NCBI GenBank assembly: GCA_002360635.1 | Contig: DEQW01000003.1 | Coordinates: forward strand, 82,236 to 146,235 | Direction of reading: 5' to 3' | Length of the DNA stretch: 64,000 nucleotides | Origin: Flavobacteriaceae bacterium UBA3356 | GTDB lineage: Bacteria; Bacteroidota; Bacteroidia; Flavobacteriales; Flavobacteriaceae | Shown: in pieces, positions 1 to 8,462 of the stretch | Position numbering within the stretch: position 1 is the first letter of the stretch | Layout: each line of letters opens with the position of its first letter | Position numbers and translations under genes: made by a program | The notes under the pieces: model-generated | What the model saw: the letters and a program-made list of their open reading frames with translations, nothing else | Told to the model about the DNA's origin: nothing | Database searches by the model: none

Positions 1-1
1 G

Positions 2-667
2 GGAACAGCTCTGAATAAAAGTGAGATTAATCAAAGTTTTCGATATATACTTTCGGTAATAAAGACAAATCCTGGAAATACTAACAGGTCTAAAAGTGAT
101 CAAACCGGTAGAAATGTATTAAAATCAGGTGAAAAAGCAGAACTTTCTTCTACTACCATAAATTCAGACAATAGAGATAGAATTATTATCTTGTTACTAA
201 TTTATGATAATGATGATAGTTTAATAGGAAAAGATAGGATTGTATTTAATGGTGGGAAACTTGTTGAAACCGATAATGAAGACTATATAGAGTCTGAAAA
301 TACTACTGAGGATAGTTTAAAGGATGAAGAGGAAGATGTTGATTCTGGTATGAAAGATGGTATTGAGTTAAAGGGAATTGTAGTGGAAGATACTAAAACA
401 AAACCTGGTAGGGACTTTTATACTATGTTTTACTCGGCTTATAATACAAGTAATATTAATGGCAAAAAAATTGTCACAATACGAGAAGTTCTTGCACTTG
501 GCAGAAATACAAAAATTGAAGTAAAAGTGGGTGATGAAGTGGTTCTTGATTTCTTTGTAAGACCTAAAAACGAATATCTTAAAGCTATGAGAGATGTAGC
601 TCTTAGAAAAGTATTTTCTTATTTTCAAAAACTGAAAAGAGAAAAAGAAATTATAAAACATTATTAG
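2..667 (+). CDS. csgE: CsgE-type curli assembly protein, 5' end outside window
   Basis: The reading frame is open from the first base, so the gene begins left of the window; a TTG at 191 is internal. The last ~110 of the 221 visible residues match CsgE, the periplasmic adaptor that delivers curli subunits to the CsgG pore: the block GIVVEDTKTKPGRDFY, then VTIREVL, then a conserved charged helical end. The first ~85 visible residues (LNKSEINQSFRYILSV, later LLIYD) are not part of classical CsgE and look like a small beta-sandwich, perhaps of the CsgC/CsgH amyloid-chaperone type (inference). An acidic linker (around 280-355) joins the two. csgF follows after 2 bases, so the genes are one operon. 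The curlin genes csgA/csgB would be expected further left. CsgE assignment is confident; the N-terminal domain is not. Confidence 0.85.
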   Translation, partial: GTALNKSEINQSFRYILSVIKTNPGNTNRSKSDQTGRNVLKSGEKAELSSTTINSDNRDRIIILLLIYDNDDSLIGKDRIVFNGGKLVETDNEDYIESENTTEDSLKDEEEDVDSGMKDGIELKGIVVEDTKTKPGRDFYTMFYSAYNTSNINGKKIVTIREVLALGRNTKIEVKVGDEVVLDFFVRPKNEYLKAMRDVALRKVFSYFQKLKREKEIIKHY

Positions 668-669
668 TT

Positions 670-1068
670 ATGAAGTATATATTAGTTCTTCTTTTTTTTG
701 CGGGGACTTACCTATGTTCAGGACAACAATTAGTTTATTCGCCTAAAAACCCAGCTTTTGGAGGAGATCCTTTTCATTATACTTGGTTGCTGAACTCAGC
801 CAATTCCCAAAATTCGTTTAAAGATCCAAACGCCGCTTTTGAACAGCAATCTGAATTGGATGCTTTTACAGAAAATTTAAATAGACAGTTACTTAGCCAA
901 CTTTCACGTAAATTGTTAGATGATCAATTGGGTGAAGGGCCTTTGGAGCCAGGTACATTCAGTTTTGGTAGTTTAGAAGTAGAAGTTTTTGACTCTTCTG
1001 AAGGGCTAGTAATAAATATTCTTGATATAAACACTGGAGAAACATCTCAGGTTATTGTCCCAAATTAG
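670..1068 (+). CDS. csgF: Curli assembly protein CsgF
   Basis: 132 residues with a signal peptide (MKYILVLLFFAGTYLCSGQ). The mature N-terminus contains QLVYSPKNPAFGGDPFHYTW followed by LLNSANSQN, the signature of CsgF, whose N-terminus plugs into the CsgG pore and whose exposed part anchors the curli nucleator at the outer membrane. Length agrees with the family. It starts 2 bases after csgE and ends 8 bases before csgG, which supports co-transcription. The C-terminal half is less conserved, as usual for the family. Confidence 0.9.
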   Translation: MKYILVLLFFAGTYLCSGQQLVYSPKNPAFGGDPFHYTWLLNSANSQNSFKDPNAAFEQQSELDAFTENLNRQLLSQLSRKLLDDQLGEGPLEPGTFSFGSLEVEVFDSSEGLVINILDINTGETSQVIVPN

Positions 1069-1076
1069 ATAGCTTT

Positions 1077-2492
1077 ATGATTAATATCTGTACAAAAATT
1101 ATTTTGTTGTTAACTTTATTTCTTCTCACAAGTTGTGGAGCATATTTTAACCAACCTTTCTCAAATCAAGATGCTCGTATTGGTGAACAGAGCCAACAAA
1201 CAAAAAGATTAAAAAATTTACCGTTGCCTGCAGAGCCAATAGTGGTAGGAGTCTATAATTTTAGAGATCAAACTGGTCAGTATAAAAACATAGAAGCTGG
1301 AAGTACTTTTAGCACTGCAATAACACAAGGTGCGACTACTATACTAGTTAAAGCTCTGGAGGATTCAAAGTGGTTTAGGCCAATTGAGCGTGAAAATTTG
1401 GGGAATTTATTAAATGAACGTAATATAATTAGAACCACCCGGGATGAATATAGAAAATCAACTAATGGGGATATACAGCGTTTAAAGCCTCTTTTATTCG
1501 CTGGAATTTTATTAGAAGGAGGGGTTGTTTCATATGACACTAATATTTTATCAGGAGGCGCTGGAGCAAGATACTTTGGGGTAGGTGGTTCTACACAATA
1601 TCGCCAAGATAGGATTACTATATATTTAAGAGCAGTATCAACCTCTACAGGAGAAGTATTAAAAACAGTATATGTTTCAAAGACAATTTTATCTCAAGCA
1701 TTAGATGTTGGATTATTTAGGTATGTAAACTTTCAAAGACTTTTAGAAGCTGAAACGGGGTTTACCAAAAACGAACCTACACAAATTGCCGTTCAAGAAG
1801 CTATTGAAAAAGCGGTAACTAGCTTGATAATAGAAGGAATAAACGAAAAACTGTGGTCTACGAAAGAAGGTTCAGAAAAAAATAAAGAATTGGTTGAAGG
1901 TTATCTTTACGATAAAGAGTTAGATGAATCTACTGGGCTCTATGAGCGGGCTTTTCAAAAAAGAAACCATAAACATACAATTAATTTTGCTGTGGGCTCA
2001 ACCTATATGGATGGCGATTATTCTTCAGCCGAACAAGATTTTAAAGTAGAGGCGGGATATACCTATAATTTCACCCCTATGTTCGGAGCAGGGTACGATA
2101 TACAATTGTTTAGGCTATACTCTACACCTCAAATAAGGTATTGGTGGTTGTCTCAAAACTTAGACTTTAAGCTACGGGTATTACCGCACGATAAATTTTC
2201 ACCAATAATATATGGAGGTCCAGGGTTTATGAACTTTGTAGACAATTCACCATCAAAATTCCTCCAAACATTAGACGGTTTCTTTAAGGTAAAAGGAGGT
2301 TTAGGGCTACAATATCAATTGTCTGAGAGGCTTTCATTGGAATTACACGGAGATTTCAACAAAGTATTTTCAGATAAGATAGACAATGAACTTCAAGGAA
2401 AAAGAGATGACTATTATTATAATTTCGGATTTGGAATTAATTACAATTTCGGGTTTGGAAACAAAAGAACAGAGTCAAACAACGATAACTAA
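1077..2492 (+). CDS. csgG: Curli secretion channel CsgG with C-terminal beta-barrel-like extension
   Basis: Lipoprotein signal with lipobox LTSC; the cysteine would be lipidated to hold the protein in the outer membrane. Residues ~45-270 match CsgG, the nonameric pore for curli subunits: an early EPIVVGVYNFRDQTGQYK block, the LNERNIIR region, and a GG(V/I)VSYDTN(I/L) strand before the transmembrane hairpins. E. coli CsgG is about 277 residues; this one has 471. The extra ~180 residues (from about 295) carry alternating aromatic/polar strands ending in NFGFGINYNFGFG, as in small 8-stranded outer-membrane barrels. The extension is visible; its role is unknown. Third gene of the curli operon. 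Confidence 0.9.
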   Translation: MINICTKIILLLTLFLLTSCGAYFNQPFSNQDARIGEQSQQTKRLKNLPLPAEPIVVGVYNFRDQTGQYKNIEAGSTFSTAITQGATTILVKALEDSKWFRPIERENLGNLLNERNIIRTTRDEYRKSTNGDIQRLKPLLFAGILLEGGVVSYDTNILSGGAGARYFGVGGSTQYRQDRITIYLRAVSTSTGEVLKTVYVSKTILSQALDVGLFRYVNFQRLLEAETGFTKNEPTQIAVQEAIEKAVTSLIIEGINEKLWSTKEGSEKNKELVEGYLYDKELDESTGLYERAFQKRNHKHTINFAVGSTYMDGDYSSAEQDFKVEAGYTYNFTPMFGAGYDIQLFRLYSTPQIRYWWLSQNLDFKLRVLPHDKFSPIIYGGPGFMNFVDNSPSKFLQTLDGFFKVKGGLGLQYQLSERLSLELHGDFNKVFSDKIDNELQGKRDDYYYNFGFGINYNFGFGNKRTESNNDN

Positions 2493-2498
2493 TCTGCT

Positions 2499-4001
2499 AT
2501 GAAAGCTAATTATATAAATATAACAATATTCGGAATTTTATTTTTATTCATATTCTCATGTAGTGAAGATAAAATTGGTGACAATGATACAGGAACTTTA
2601 ACGGGTATAGTAGTAAGTGCTGGGTCAAACGAACCTTTAGAGAATGCACGTATATCAACACAGCCTATTTCAACAACTATATTTACAAATGCGGAAGGGA
2701 AGTTTGAAATAGAAAATATAGCAGTAGGCGAATATTCAGTTGAAGCAAGACTTGATGGGTATTTAGCCGCTTTTGAACCAGCAAACGTAACAGGAACCAA
2801 TGATCCAAATGTTATACTAGAGCTCGAACCATCAACAGCAGATAATAAACCCCCATCTACCCCTCAATTAATAAGTCCTTCAGATAATGAAGTTATTGAA
2901 AGTTTAGAAGTGACATTTCAATGGAAGTCACAAGATCCAGATAATGACCCAATATCATATTCTCTAGAACTGCGTAATATAACAAGTGAAGAAACCCTCC
3001 AATTTGAAGATATTTCAGATACTACTTATACATATTCACCTCTTACCCTTGGAGCTTCTTATGTATGGCAAGTTACAGCTAAAGATGAAATTAATGAACC
3101 TGTGAAAAGTGCTGTTAGCTCTTTTAGTGTTATTTCGGCCCCTGATGATAATAGATTTCTTTTTGTAAGAAATATTGATGGGAATAACGTGATTTTTTCA
3201 TCAGATATGGAAGGAAACGAGTTTCAATTAACATCTGAAAATAAAAACAGCTATAGACCAAGAAGAAATGTGGCGGCAAATAGAATTGCATACTTACAAA
3301 CTAATGGAGAAGATGTCGATATATTTACCATGGCACGAGATGGTACAGATAAACAAAGGGTGACAAATACCATAAAGCCAAAAGGATTTGATTTAGGCGA
3401 AATAAATATCTCTTGGCCCCCTAAGAGCGATATGATTTATTTCCCAAGGTTTGATAACCTGTACAGGATAAACTCAAACGGACAAGGACTTGAAGAGGTT
3501 TATACCACAACAGACGGCTCGTTTATATCTGAAGTTGATGTAAGTGAAAATGCTGATATCATTGCCCTTAAAACAAACAATATTAATGGATATGATGTTT
3601 CTATTTTCACCATTGATTTTGATGGTAATGTGCTTGATACAATACTCACCGGTGTAGATGGTGCTACAACTGGGCTTAATCTTTCGGTTACTAATCAATT
3701 AGTATTGTACTCGTATGATGTATCTGGTTTTGAAAGCAGTAATTATAGAAGATTAGACTCAAGAATGTTTGTATATGATATGGTAGCAGACACCACGACC
3801 GATATTTCTGATCAAAAACCAGATGGGACTAACGATTTAGAACCAATATTTTCACCAAATGAAGCTGAGGTTATTTTTACAAACACATCCAACGATGGGA
3901 TATCACAGAAAGATATCTACACTGTAGAAGTAGACCCAGGTCAAGGTGGGGCCGAACGAACTTTACTTTATGAAAATGCTTTTATGCCAGATTGGGAATA
4001 A
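2499..4001 (+). CDS. Curli-operon lipoprotein: CarboxypepD-regulatory, Fn3-like and PD40/TolB-like propeller domains
   Basis: 500 residues with a lipoprotein signal (lipobox IFSC). Residues ~33-108 form a carboxypeptidase-regulatory-like beta-sandwich (GTLTGIVV, then NAEGKFEIENIAVGEY). Residues ~115-210 look like an Fn3-type domain (PPSTPQLISPSDN ... VTFQWKSQDPDNDPISY). The remainder has repeated blades of the kind 'FTMARDGTDKQRVT' and 'NRIAYLQ', typical of PD40/TolB beta-propellers. It starts 6 bases after csgG and is followed by a terminator, so it is the last curli-operon gene. No enzyme active site is visible. A surface-exposed binding or anchoring protein is the likely role, by inference from domains and position. 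Confidence 0.75.
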   Translation: MKANYINITIFGILFLFIFSCSEDKIGDNDTGTLTGIVVSAGSNEPLENARISTQPISTTIFTNAEGKFEIENIAVGEYSVEARLDGYLAAFEPANVTGTNDPNVILELEPSTADNKPPSTPQLISPSDNEVIESLEVTFQWKSQDPDNDPISYSLELRNITSEETLQFEDISDTTYTYSPLTLGASYVWQVTAKDEINEPVKSAVSSFSVISAPDDNRFLFVRNIDGNNVIFSSDMEGNEFQLTSENKNSYRPRRNVAANRIAYLQTNGEDVDIFTMARDGTDKQRVTNTIKPKGFDLGEINISWPPKSDMIYFPRFDNLYRINSNGQGLEEVYTTTDGSFISEVDVSENADIIALKTNNINGYDVSIFTIDFDGNVLDTILTGVDGATTGLNLSVTNQLVLYSYDVSGFESSNYRRLDSRMFVYDMVADTTTDISDQKPDGTNDLEPIFSPNEAEVIFTNTSNDGISQKDIYTVEVDPGQGGAERTLLYENAFMPDWE

Positions 4002-4030
4002 ACTATTAACTAACCAAATTAATTAAAAAA

Positions 4031-4058
4031 AACGTCCCGAATTTTCGGGACGTTTTTT
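4031..4058 (+). terminator. Rho-independent terminator of the curli operon
   Basis: Inverted arms AACGTCCCGAA (4031-4041) and TTCGGGACGTT (4044-4054) followed by a run of T. It lies 30 bases after the stop codon of the last curli-operon gene and just before the purM promoter. An A-run on the other side could let it work both ways. Confidence 0.9.
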
Positions 4059-4064
4059 ATTGTC

Positions 4065-4072
4065 TATTTTTG
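4065..4072 (+). promoter_or_regulatory. -7 promoter element of purM
   Basis: TATTTTTG matches the Bacteroidota -7 consensus TAnnTTTG and lies 20 bases before the purM start, directly after the curli terminator. Confidence 0.6.
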
Positions 4073-4091
4073 CAAATGAAAACCAAAAGCT

Positions 4092-5273
4092 ATGAGTAAA
4101 GAAATTTCTAAACGATATGCGAAACGCGGTGTTTCTGCTTCAAAAGAAGATGTACATAAAGCCATTAAAAATGTAGATAAAGGGTTGTTCCCTAGTGCTT
4201 TTTGTAAAATTGTGCCTGATCACCTTACGGGTGATGATGATTATTGTTTAGTTATGCATGCAGATGGTGCCGGAACAAAATCTTCCCTAGCTTATATGTA
4301 CTGGAAAGAAACTGGAGACCTGTCTGTATGGAAAGGAATTGCTCAAGATGCATTAATCATGAATATTGACGATTTACTTTGTGTAGGAGCAACAGATAAT
4401 ATTATGCTTTCCTCAACCATAGGCAGAAATAAAAGCTGTATCCCAGGTGAAGTAATTTCAGCAATAATTAATGGTACGGAAGAACTTATTTCAGATCTTT
4501 CAAAGCATGGCGTTTCAATTCATTCTACTGGTGGCGAAACAGCTGATGTGGGTGATTTGGTAAGGACCATTATTGTAGATTCTACAGTAACTGCAAGGAT
4601 GAAGCGTAGTGATGTTGTTGATAATGCTAATATACAAGCTGGTGACGTTATTGTAGGTTTGGAGTCTTTTGGGCAAGCTTCTTACGAAACCGAATACAAT
4701 GGAGGTATGGGAAGTAATGGATTAACTTCTGCAAGACACGATGTTTTTGACAATTATTTAGCTACAAAATATCCTGAAAGCTATGACCACTCAGTGCCAA
4801 AGGATTTAGTCTACTCAGGATCAAAAAAAATAACCGATTCAATAGAGGAAAGTCCCCTTGACGCGGGTAAATTGGTGCTTTCTCCAACACGAACTTACGC
4901 TCCTGTTATAAAAAAAATACTTTCAAAATATACCAATGAGGACATACATGGTATGGTGCATTGTAGTGGTGGGGCACAAACTAAAATACTTCATTTTGTA
5001 GATAAACTTCATATTATAAAAGATAACCTTTTTGATGTTCCCCCATTATTTAAGTTGATACAACAAGAAAGTAAAACCGATTGGAAAGAAATGTATCAAG
5101 TTTTCAATATGGGGCACCGCATGGAATTATATGTTCCTGAAGAAATAGCTTCAGAAATTATTGAAATTTCAAAATCTTTTGATATTGATGCTCAGGTTAT
5201 TGGAAAGGTGGAATCTTCAAAAGAAAAAAAATTGACAATAAACAGCCCGCAGGGTAGTTTTATATACTCATAA
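4092..5273 (+). CDS. purM: Phosphoribosylformylglycinamidine cyclo-ligase (AIR synthase)
   Basis: 393 residues. Catalyses ATP-dependent closure of formylglycinamidine ribonucleotide to 5-aminoimidazole ribonucleotide in purine synthesis, in the cytoplasm. Visible family marks: DYCLVMHADGAGTKSSLAY near the N-terminus, the IAQDALIMNIDDLLCVGA block, STGGETADVGDLVR, and the C-terminal QVFNMGHRMELYV. The length is that of the long Bacteroidota form of PurM. It starts at the first ATG after a good -7 element. It stands alone between the curli terminator and the DUF3078 gene. Confidence 0.95.
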   Translation: MSKEISKRYAKRGVSASKEDVHKAIKNVDKGLFPSAFCKIVPDHLTGDDDYCLVMHADGAGTKSSLAYMYWKETGDLSVWKGIAQDALIMNIDDLLCVGATDNIMLSSTIGRNKSCIPGEVISAIINGTEELISDLSKHGVSIHSTGGETADVGDLVRTIIVDSTVTARMKRSDVVDNANIQAGDVIVGLESFGQASYETEYNGGMGSNGLTSARHDVFDNYLATKYPESYDHSVPKDLVYSGSKKITDSIEESPLDAGKLVLSPTRTYAPVIKKILSKYTNEDIHGMVHCSGGAQTKILHFVDKLHIIKDNLFDVPPLFKLIQQESKTDWKEMYQVFNMGHRMELYVPEEIASEIIEISKSFDIDAQVIGKVESSKEKKLTINSPQGSFIYS

Positions 5274-5306
5274 TTTTAATCACTTTTTTTAAGGTTTTGT
5301 TTTTAA

Positions 5307-6410
5307 ATGAGAGCCCTTATTATATTCTTAATAGTGCCTTTAACTGTGTTTGCTCAAGAAAAGAGAGAAACTGTTTCTCCGGTGAGCAGTTTAGAACAAG
5401 AAAATATTATTTTTTTTAAAACTTCTCTTTTAGAAAAACCAAAAAGAGACCCCGTTTTTGCGATTAACAGTTTAAAGTGGCAAAAGCCCGTTTTTTTTAA
5501 AATACCATTAAAACAAAAAAGCATAAAAAGAAGTGTATATGGTTATGTAAGGCCTACATTATGGGGTTCGTACAATAAAATAGGGATTAATGTAAATGAG
5601 GTAGCTTTTGTAAATTGGAATGCCGGTGGTGTAAGTTCTGTATCAGGATTGGTAAATGTGGATTTAAAAAGAACCTATAAAACAAAAAATACCCGTTGGA
5701 AAAATGAGGTGCTCGCCAGATACGGGCTTAATCATCAAAAAGAATTGGGATTGCAAAAAACCGAGGATATCATTGAGCTTAAAAGCTCTTTTGGTTACCG
5801 AACAGATTTATCAAAAAAACTGTATTATACGGCAAAAATTAATTTTGCTACTCAATTTTCAAACGGGTATGAGTATCCGGATACGTCAAATAAAATTTCC
5901 ACCATATTTTCTCCAGCATATCTACTTTTGGGGGTTGGTACAGAATACGGAGCCAACGACGATAACCTTTCCATTTACGGGTCTCCGTTAACGTTAAAGT
6001 CCACTTTTGTTTTAGACCAAGAATTAGCCAATAGTGGCGCATTTGGTGTTAAGCCAGCAGTTTTAAACGAACAGGGCGAAATAATCCAAGAAGGCGAAAA
6101 CGTATTGAGTCAGATGGGTATTTTAATCACTAACGAATATAAAGCTGAAATACTTGAAAATATAAGCCTTTCAAATAAATTAATGCTCTACACAGATTAT
6201 CTAGATGATTTTGGAAATATTGATATAAACTGGGAAGTAGAGTTCAATTTTCAAGTGAATAACTTCGTGGTCGCCAATATAGGATCACATTTTAAGTATG
6301 ATAATGATATAAAAATGACATTTGAAAATGAAGAGGGTGAGTTAATTGAGGAAGGTCCTATCGCACAATGGAAACAACAGTTAGGAATAGGCGTAATATT
6401 GGAATTATAG
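5307..6410 (+). CDS. DUF3078 outer-membrane protein
   Basis: 367 residues with a signal peptide (MRALIIFLIVPLTVFAQ). The centre holds the DUF3078 signature, including FVNWNAGGVSSVSGLVN and KNEVLARYGLNHQKE, followed by alternating beta-strands ending in QLGIGVILEL, as expected for an outer-membrane beta-barrel. The family is common in Bacteroidota and has no known function. It lies 33 bases after purM on the same strand; whether they share a transcript is not clear. Confidence 0.8.
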   Translation: MRALIIFLIVPLTVFAQEKRETVSPVSSLEQENIIFFKTSLLEKPKRDPVFAINSLKWQKPVFFKIPLKQKSIKRSVYGYVRPTLWGSYNKIGINVNEVAFVNWNAGGVSSVSGLVNVDLKRTYKTKNTRWKNEVLARYGLNHQKELGLQKTEDIIELKSSFGYRTDLSKKLYYTAKINFATQFSNGYEYPDTSNKISTIFSPAYLLLGVGTEYGANDDNLSIYGSPLTLKSTFVLDQELANSGAFGVKPAVLNEQGEIIQEGENVLSQMGILITNEYKAEILENISLSNKLMLYTDYLDDFGNIDINWEVEFNFQVNNFVVANIGSHFKYDNDIKMTFENEEGELIEEGPIAQWKQQLGIGVILEL

Positions 6411-6433
6411 GTAAGATGGGTCTGTTAAAACCA

Positions 6434-6478
6434 TTTTGACAGTTTTTTCGTATGTTTATTAACTTTCAACTGTCAAAA
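6434..6478. promoter_or_regulatory. Perfect 11-bp inverted repeat upstream of a membrane-protein gene
   Basis: Arms TTTTGACAGTT (6434-6444) and AACTGTCAAAA (6468-6478) are perfect inverted repeats with a 23-bp spacer, ending 8 bases before the ATG at 6487. There is no T-run after the right arm, so a terminator is unlikely; an operator or 5' UTR structure is more plausible. The TTTTG of the left arm could also be a -33 box. Confidence 0.45.
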
Positions 6479-6486
6479 ACTAACCT

Positions 6487-7221
6487 ATGATTACAAATTA
6501 CTTGCCAGGCAGGTATCTAAAACTGACTATTTTAGCTGTTATATTGTTGATAGTCAATATGCTCGTGATACATTACCTGGAAATAGATAAAAGCAGGGTT
6601 TTAAGGGTTATTTCAATCGTATCCTTATTTGTGTTCTTTCTTTACTACAAAACACATTCAGAAAAACTTGTCCTTTTTGCTTTATTGCTATTTATGGTAA
6701 GGGATAAGATGATTTTGGATTACGAAAGCAGTTTGCTAAAAACAATTTCTTTTATACTAACCATTGCGGGATATATATCGATTTTGCTACTAACGATTAA
6801 AAAACTGAAAATTTCAAAATCGACCCCATTAATAATCCTTCTTGTAATCATATTAATAGCCTTGAACGTTTTTAATGTATATTATTTGTCCGATATTATT
6901 AGAGCCGGATTGGATACACAGTTACAGTATATTTTGTTTTTTGTCCAAGGCGGAATATTAATATTGTTAGGTTTTGCAGCTTTTATGTATAACGAACGTT
7001 TTCAGGGAAAAACACCTTTAATTTATCTATATATGGTGTTGTGTTTTGTTCTTTCCGATTGTTTCGGTTTGGCAGCTTATTTTTACGAAGCCCAAGCAGC
7101 TTATTTTCCTGAACGTATCTTTTATTTGTTGGGTATTGTATTTCTTGTAAATTTTGCCTTAAACACAAAAAAGCAAAAGGAAGAAGGGAAATCGCTTGCT
7201 GAAAAAGAATACATTCTATAA
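6487..7221 (+). CDS. Polytopic membrane protein of unknown function
   Basis: 244 residues, almost entirely hydrophobic, with about seven to eight predicted membrane helices separated by short charged loops (for example LEIDKSRVLRV and YNERFQGKTPL) and a charged cytoplasmic tail (KKQKEEGKSLAEKEY). Helix count and length resemble YhhN-like membrane proteins, but I do not see a decisive motif. It follows a conspicuous inverted repeat and stands apart from purM/DUF3078 and from prfA, so it is probably transcribed alone. Function unknown. Confidence 0.65.
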   Translation: MITNYLPGRYLKLTILAVILLIVNMLVIHYLEIDKSRVLRVISIVSLFVFFLYYKTHSEKLVLFALLLFMVRDKMILDYESSLLKTISFILTIAGYISILLLTIKKLKISKSTPLIILLVIILIALNVFNVYYLSDIIRAGLDTQLQYILFFVQGGILILLGFAAFMYNERFQGKTPLIYLYMVLCFVLSDCFGLAAYFYEAQAAYFPERIFYLLGIVFLVNFALNTKKQKEEGKSLAEKEYIL

Positions 7222-7324
7222 TGTTTCTGAAATAGATAAACCTCTAATTATACGAGCCGAACGATAGGTTAAAACTTCTATTTCTTTCACTTCTATCCAA
7301 AAGAAATATTCTTCAAAATTATCG

Positions 7325-7332
7325 TAAATTTG
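7325..7332 (+). promoter_or_regulatory. -7 promoter element of prfA
   Basis: TAAATTTG fits TAnnTTTG and lies 41 bases before the prfA ATG at 7373. Confidence 0.55.
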
Positions 7333-7372
7333 CACTTGCCTACCCTAATGGTAGCATGTTATAAACTCAAAT

Positions 7373-8449
7373 ATGTTAGAGAAACTTCAAATAGTAAAAC
7401 AGCGTTTTGATGAGGTAAGTGACCTTATTATCCAACCCGATATAATTAGTGATCAAAAAAGGTATATTCAATTAAACAAAGAATATAAAGACCTTAGACT
7501 ATTAATGGATAAAAGGGAGCGGTACGTAACGCTTACTAATCGTATAGAGGAAGCTGAAGAGATTATAAAAGTAAGCGGCGATGATGAAATGATCGAAATG
7601 GGAAAAATGCAACTGGAAGAAGCCCAAGAAGAATTGCCGAAATTAGAAGAAGAAATTAAATTTCTATTAATCCCTAAAGATCCCGAAGATTCTAAAAATG
7701 CAGTGATGGAAATAAGGGCTGGAACTGGTGGAGATGAGGCCAGTATTTTTGCGGGCGATTTATACCGAATGTATACAAAATATTGTGAAAGCAAAGGTTG
7801 GAGAGTAAACACTGTAGATTATAGTGAAGGAACAAGCGGTGGTTTTAAAGAAATCCAGATGGAAATTGAAGGAGAAGATGTTTATGGTATCCTAAAATTT
7901 GAAGCAGGTGTGCACCGTGTTCAACGCGTACCACAGACCGAAACACAAGGTAGAGTACATACAAGTGCAGCAACCGTAATGGTATTTCCTGAAGCGGAGG
8001 AGTTTGATGTAGAAATTGACCCTAAGGATGTTCGTATCGATTATTTCTGTTCCTCAGGACCTGGTGGGCAATCGGTAAACACAACTTATTCGGCAGTACG
8101 ATTAACACACGAGCCAACTGGGCTGGTAGCACAATGTCAAGATCAGAAATCACAACATAAGAATAAAGAAAAAGCTTTTAAAGTGCTTCGTTCCAGATTG
8201 TACGATATGGAATTAGCCAAAAAGCAAGCCGAAGATGCCGAAAAAAGAGGTTCTATGGTAACCAGTGGTGACCGTAGCGCAAAAATTAGAACATATAACT
8301 ATCCACAAGGACGTGTGACGGATCACCGCATAAATCTTACCTTGTACGATTTAAGTAATATAATAGATGGTGATGTTCAAAAAATAATAGACGAACTCCA
8401 AATGGTAAGCAATACCGAAAAATTAAAAGAAGCCGGAGAAACGTTCTAA
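7373..8449 (+). CDS. prfA: Peptide chain release factor 1
   Basis: 358 residues, the normal RF1 length. Recognises UAA and UAG stop codons and triggers peptide release on the ribosome. The catalytic GGQ is in SSGPGGQSVNTTYSAVR. The stop-codon reading tripeptide is PQT (in HRVQRVPQTETQGRVHTSA), matching the PxT of RF1 and not the SPF of RF2. The C-terminal block RTYNYPQGRVTDHRINLTLY is also RF1-type. It is followed after 13 bases by pyrF and then a binding-protein gene, suggesting a three-gene transcript. Confidence 0.97.
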   Translation: MLEKLQIVKQRFDEVSDLIIQPDIISDQKRYIQLNKEYKDLRLLMDKRERYVTLTNRIEEAEEIIKVSGDDEMIEMGKMQLEEAQEELPKLEEEIKFLLIPKDPEDSKNAVMEIRAGTGGDEASIFAGDLYRMYTKYCESKGWRVNTVDYSEGTSGGFKEIQMEIEGEDVYGILKFEAGVHRVQRVPQTETQGRVHTSAATVMVFPEAEEFDVEIDPKDVRIDYFCSSGPGGQSVNTTYSAVRLTHEPTGLVAQCQDQKSQHKNKEKAFKVLRSRLYDMELAKKQAEDAEKRGSMVTSGDRSAKIRTYNYPQGRVTDHRINLTLYDLSNIIDGDVQKIIDELQMVSNTEKLKEAGETF

Positions 8450-8462
8450 TATTTTTGATAGT

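Noticed and set aside
368..661. Open frame on the minus strand inside csgE
   Set aside because: It mirrors the A/T-rich coding sequence of csgE, has no family resemblance, and the csgE frame is clearly coding.
4031..4054. Shared regulatory element with the hairpin at 18313-18338 (both contain AACGTCCCG)
   Set aside because: The first is a normal terminator after the curli operon; similarity of GC-rich stems among terminators is common.
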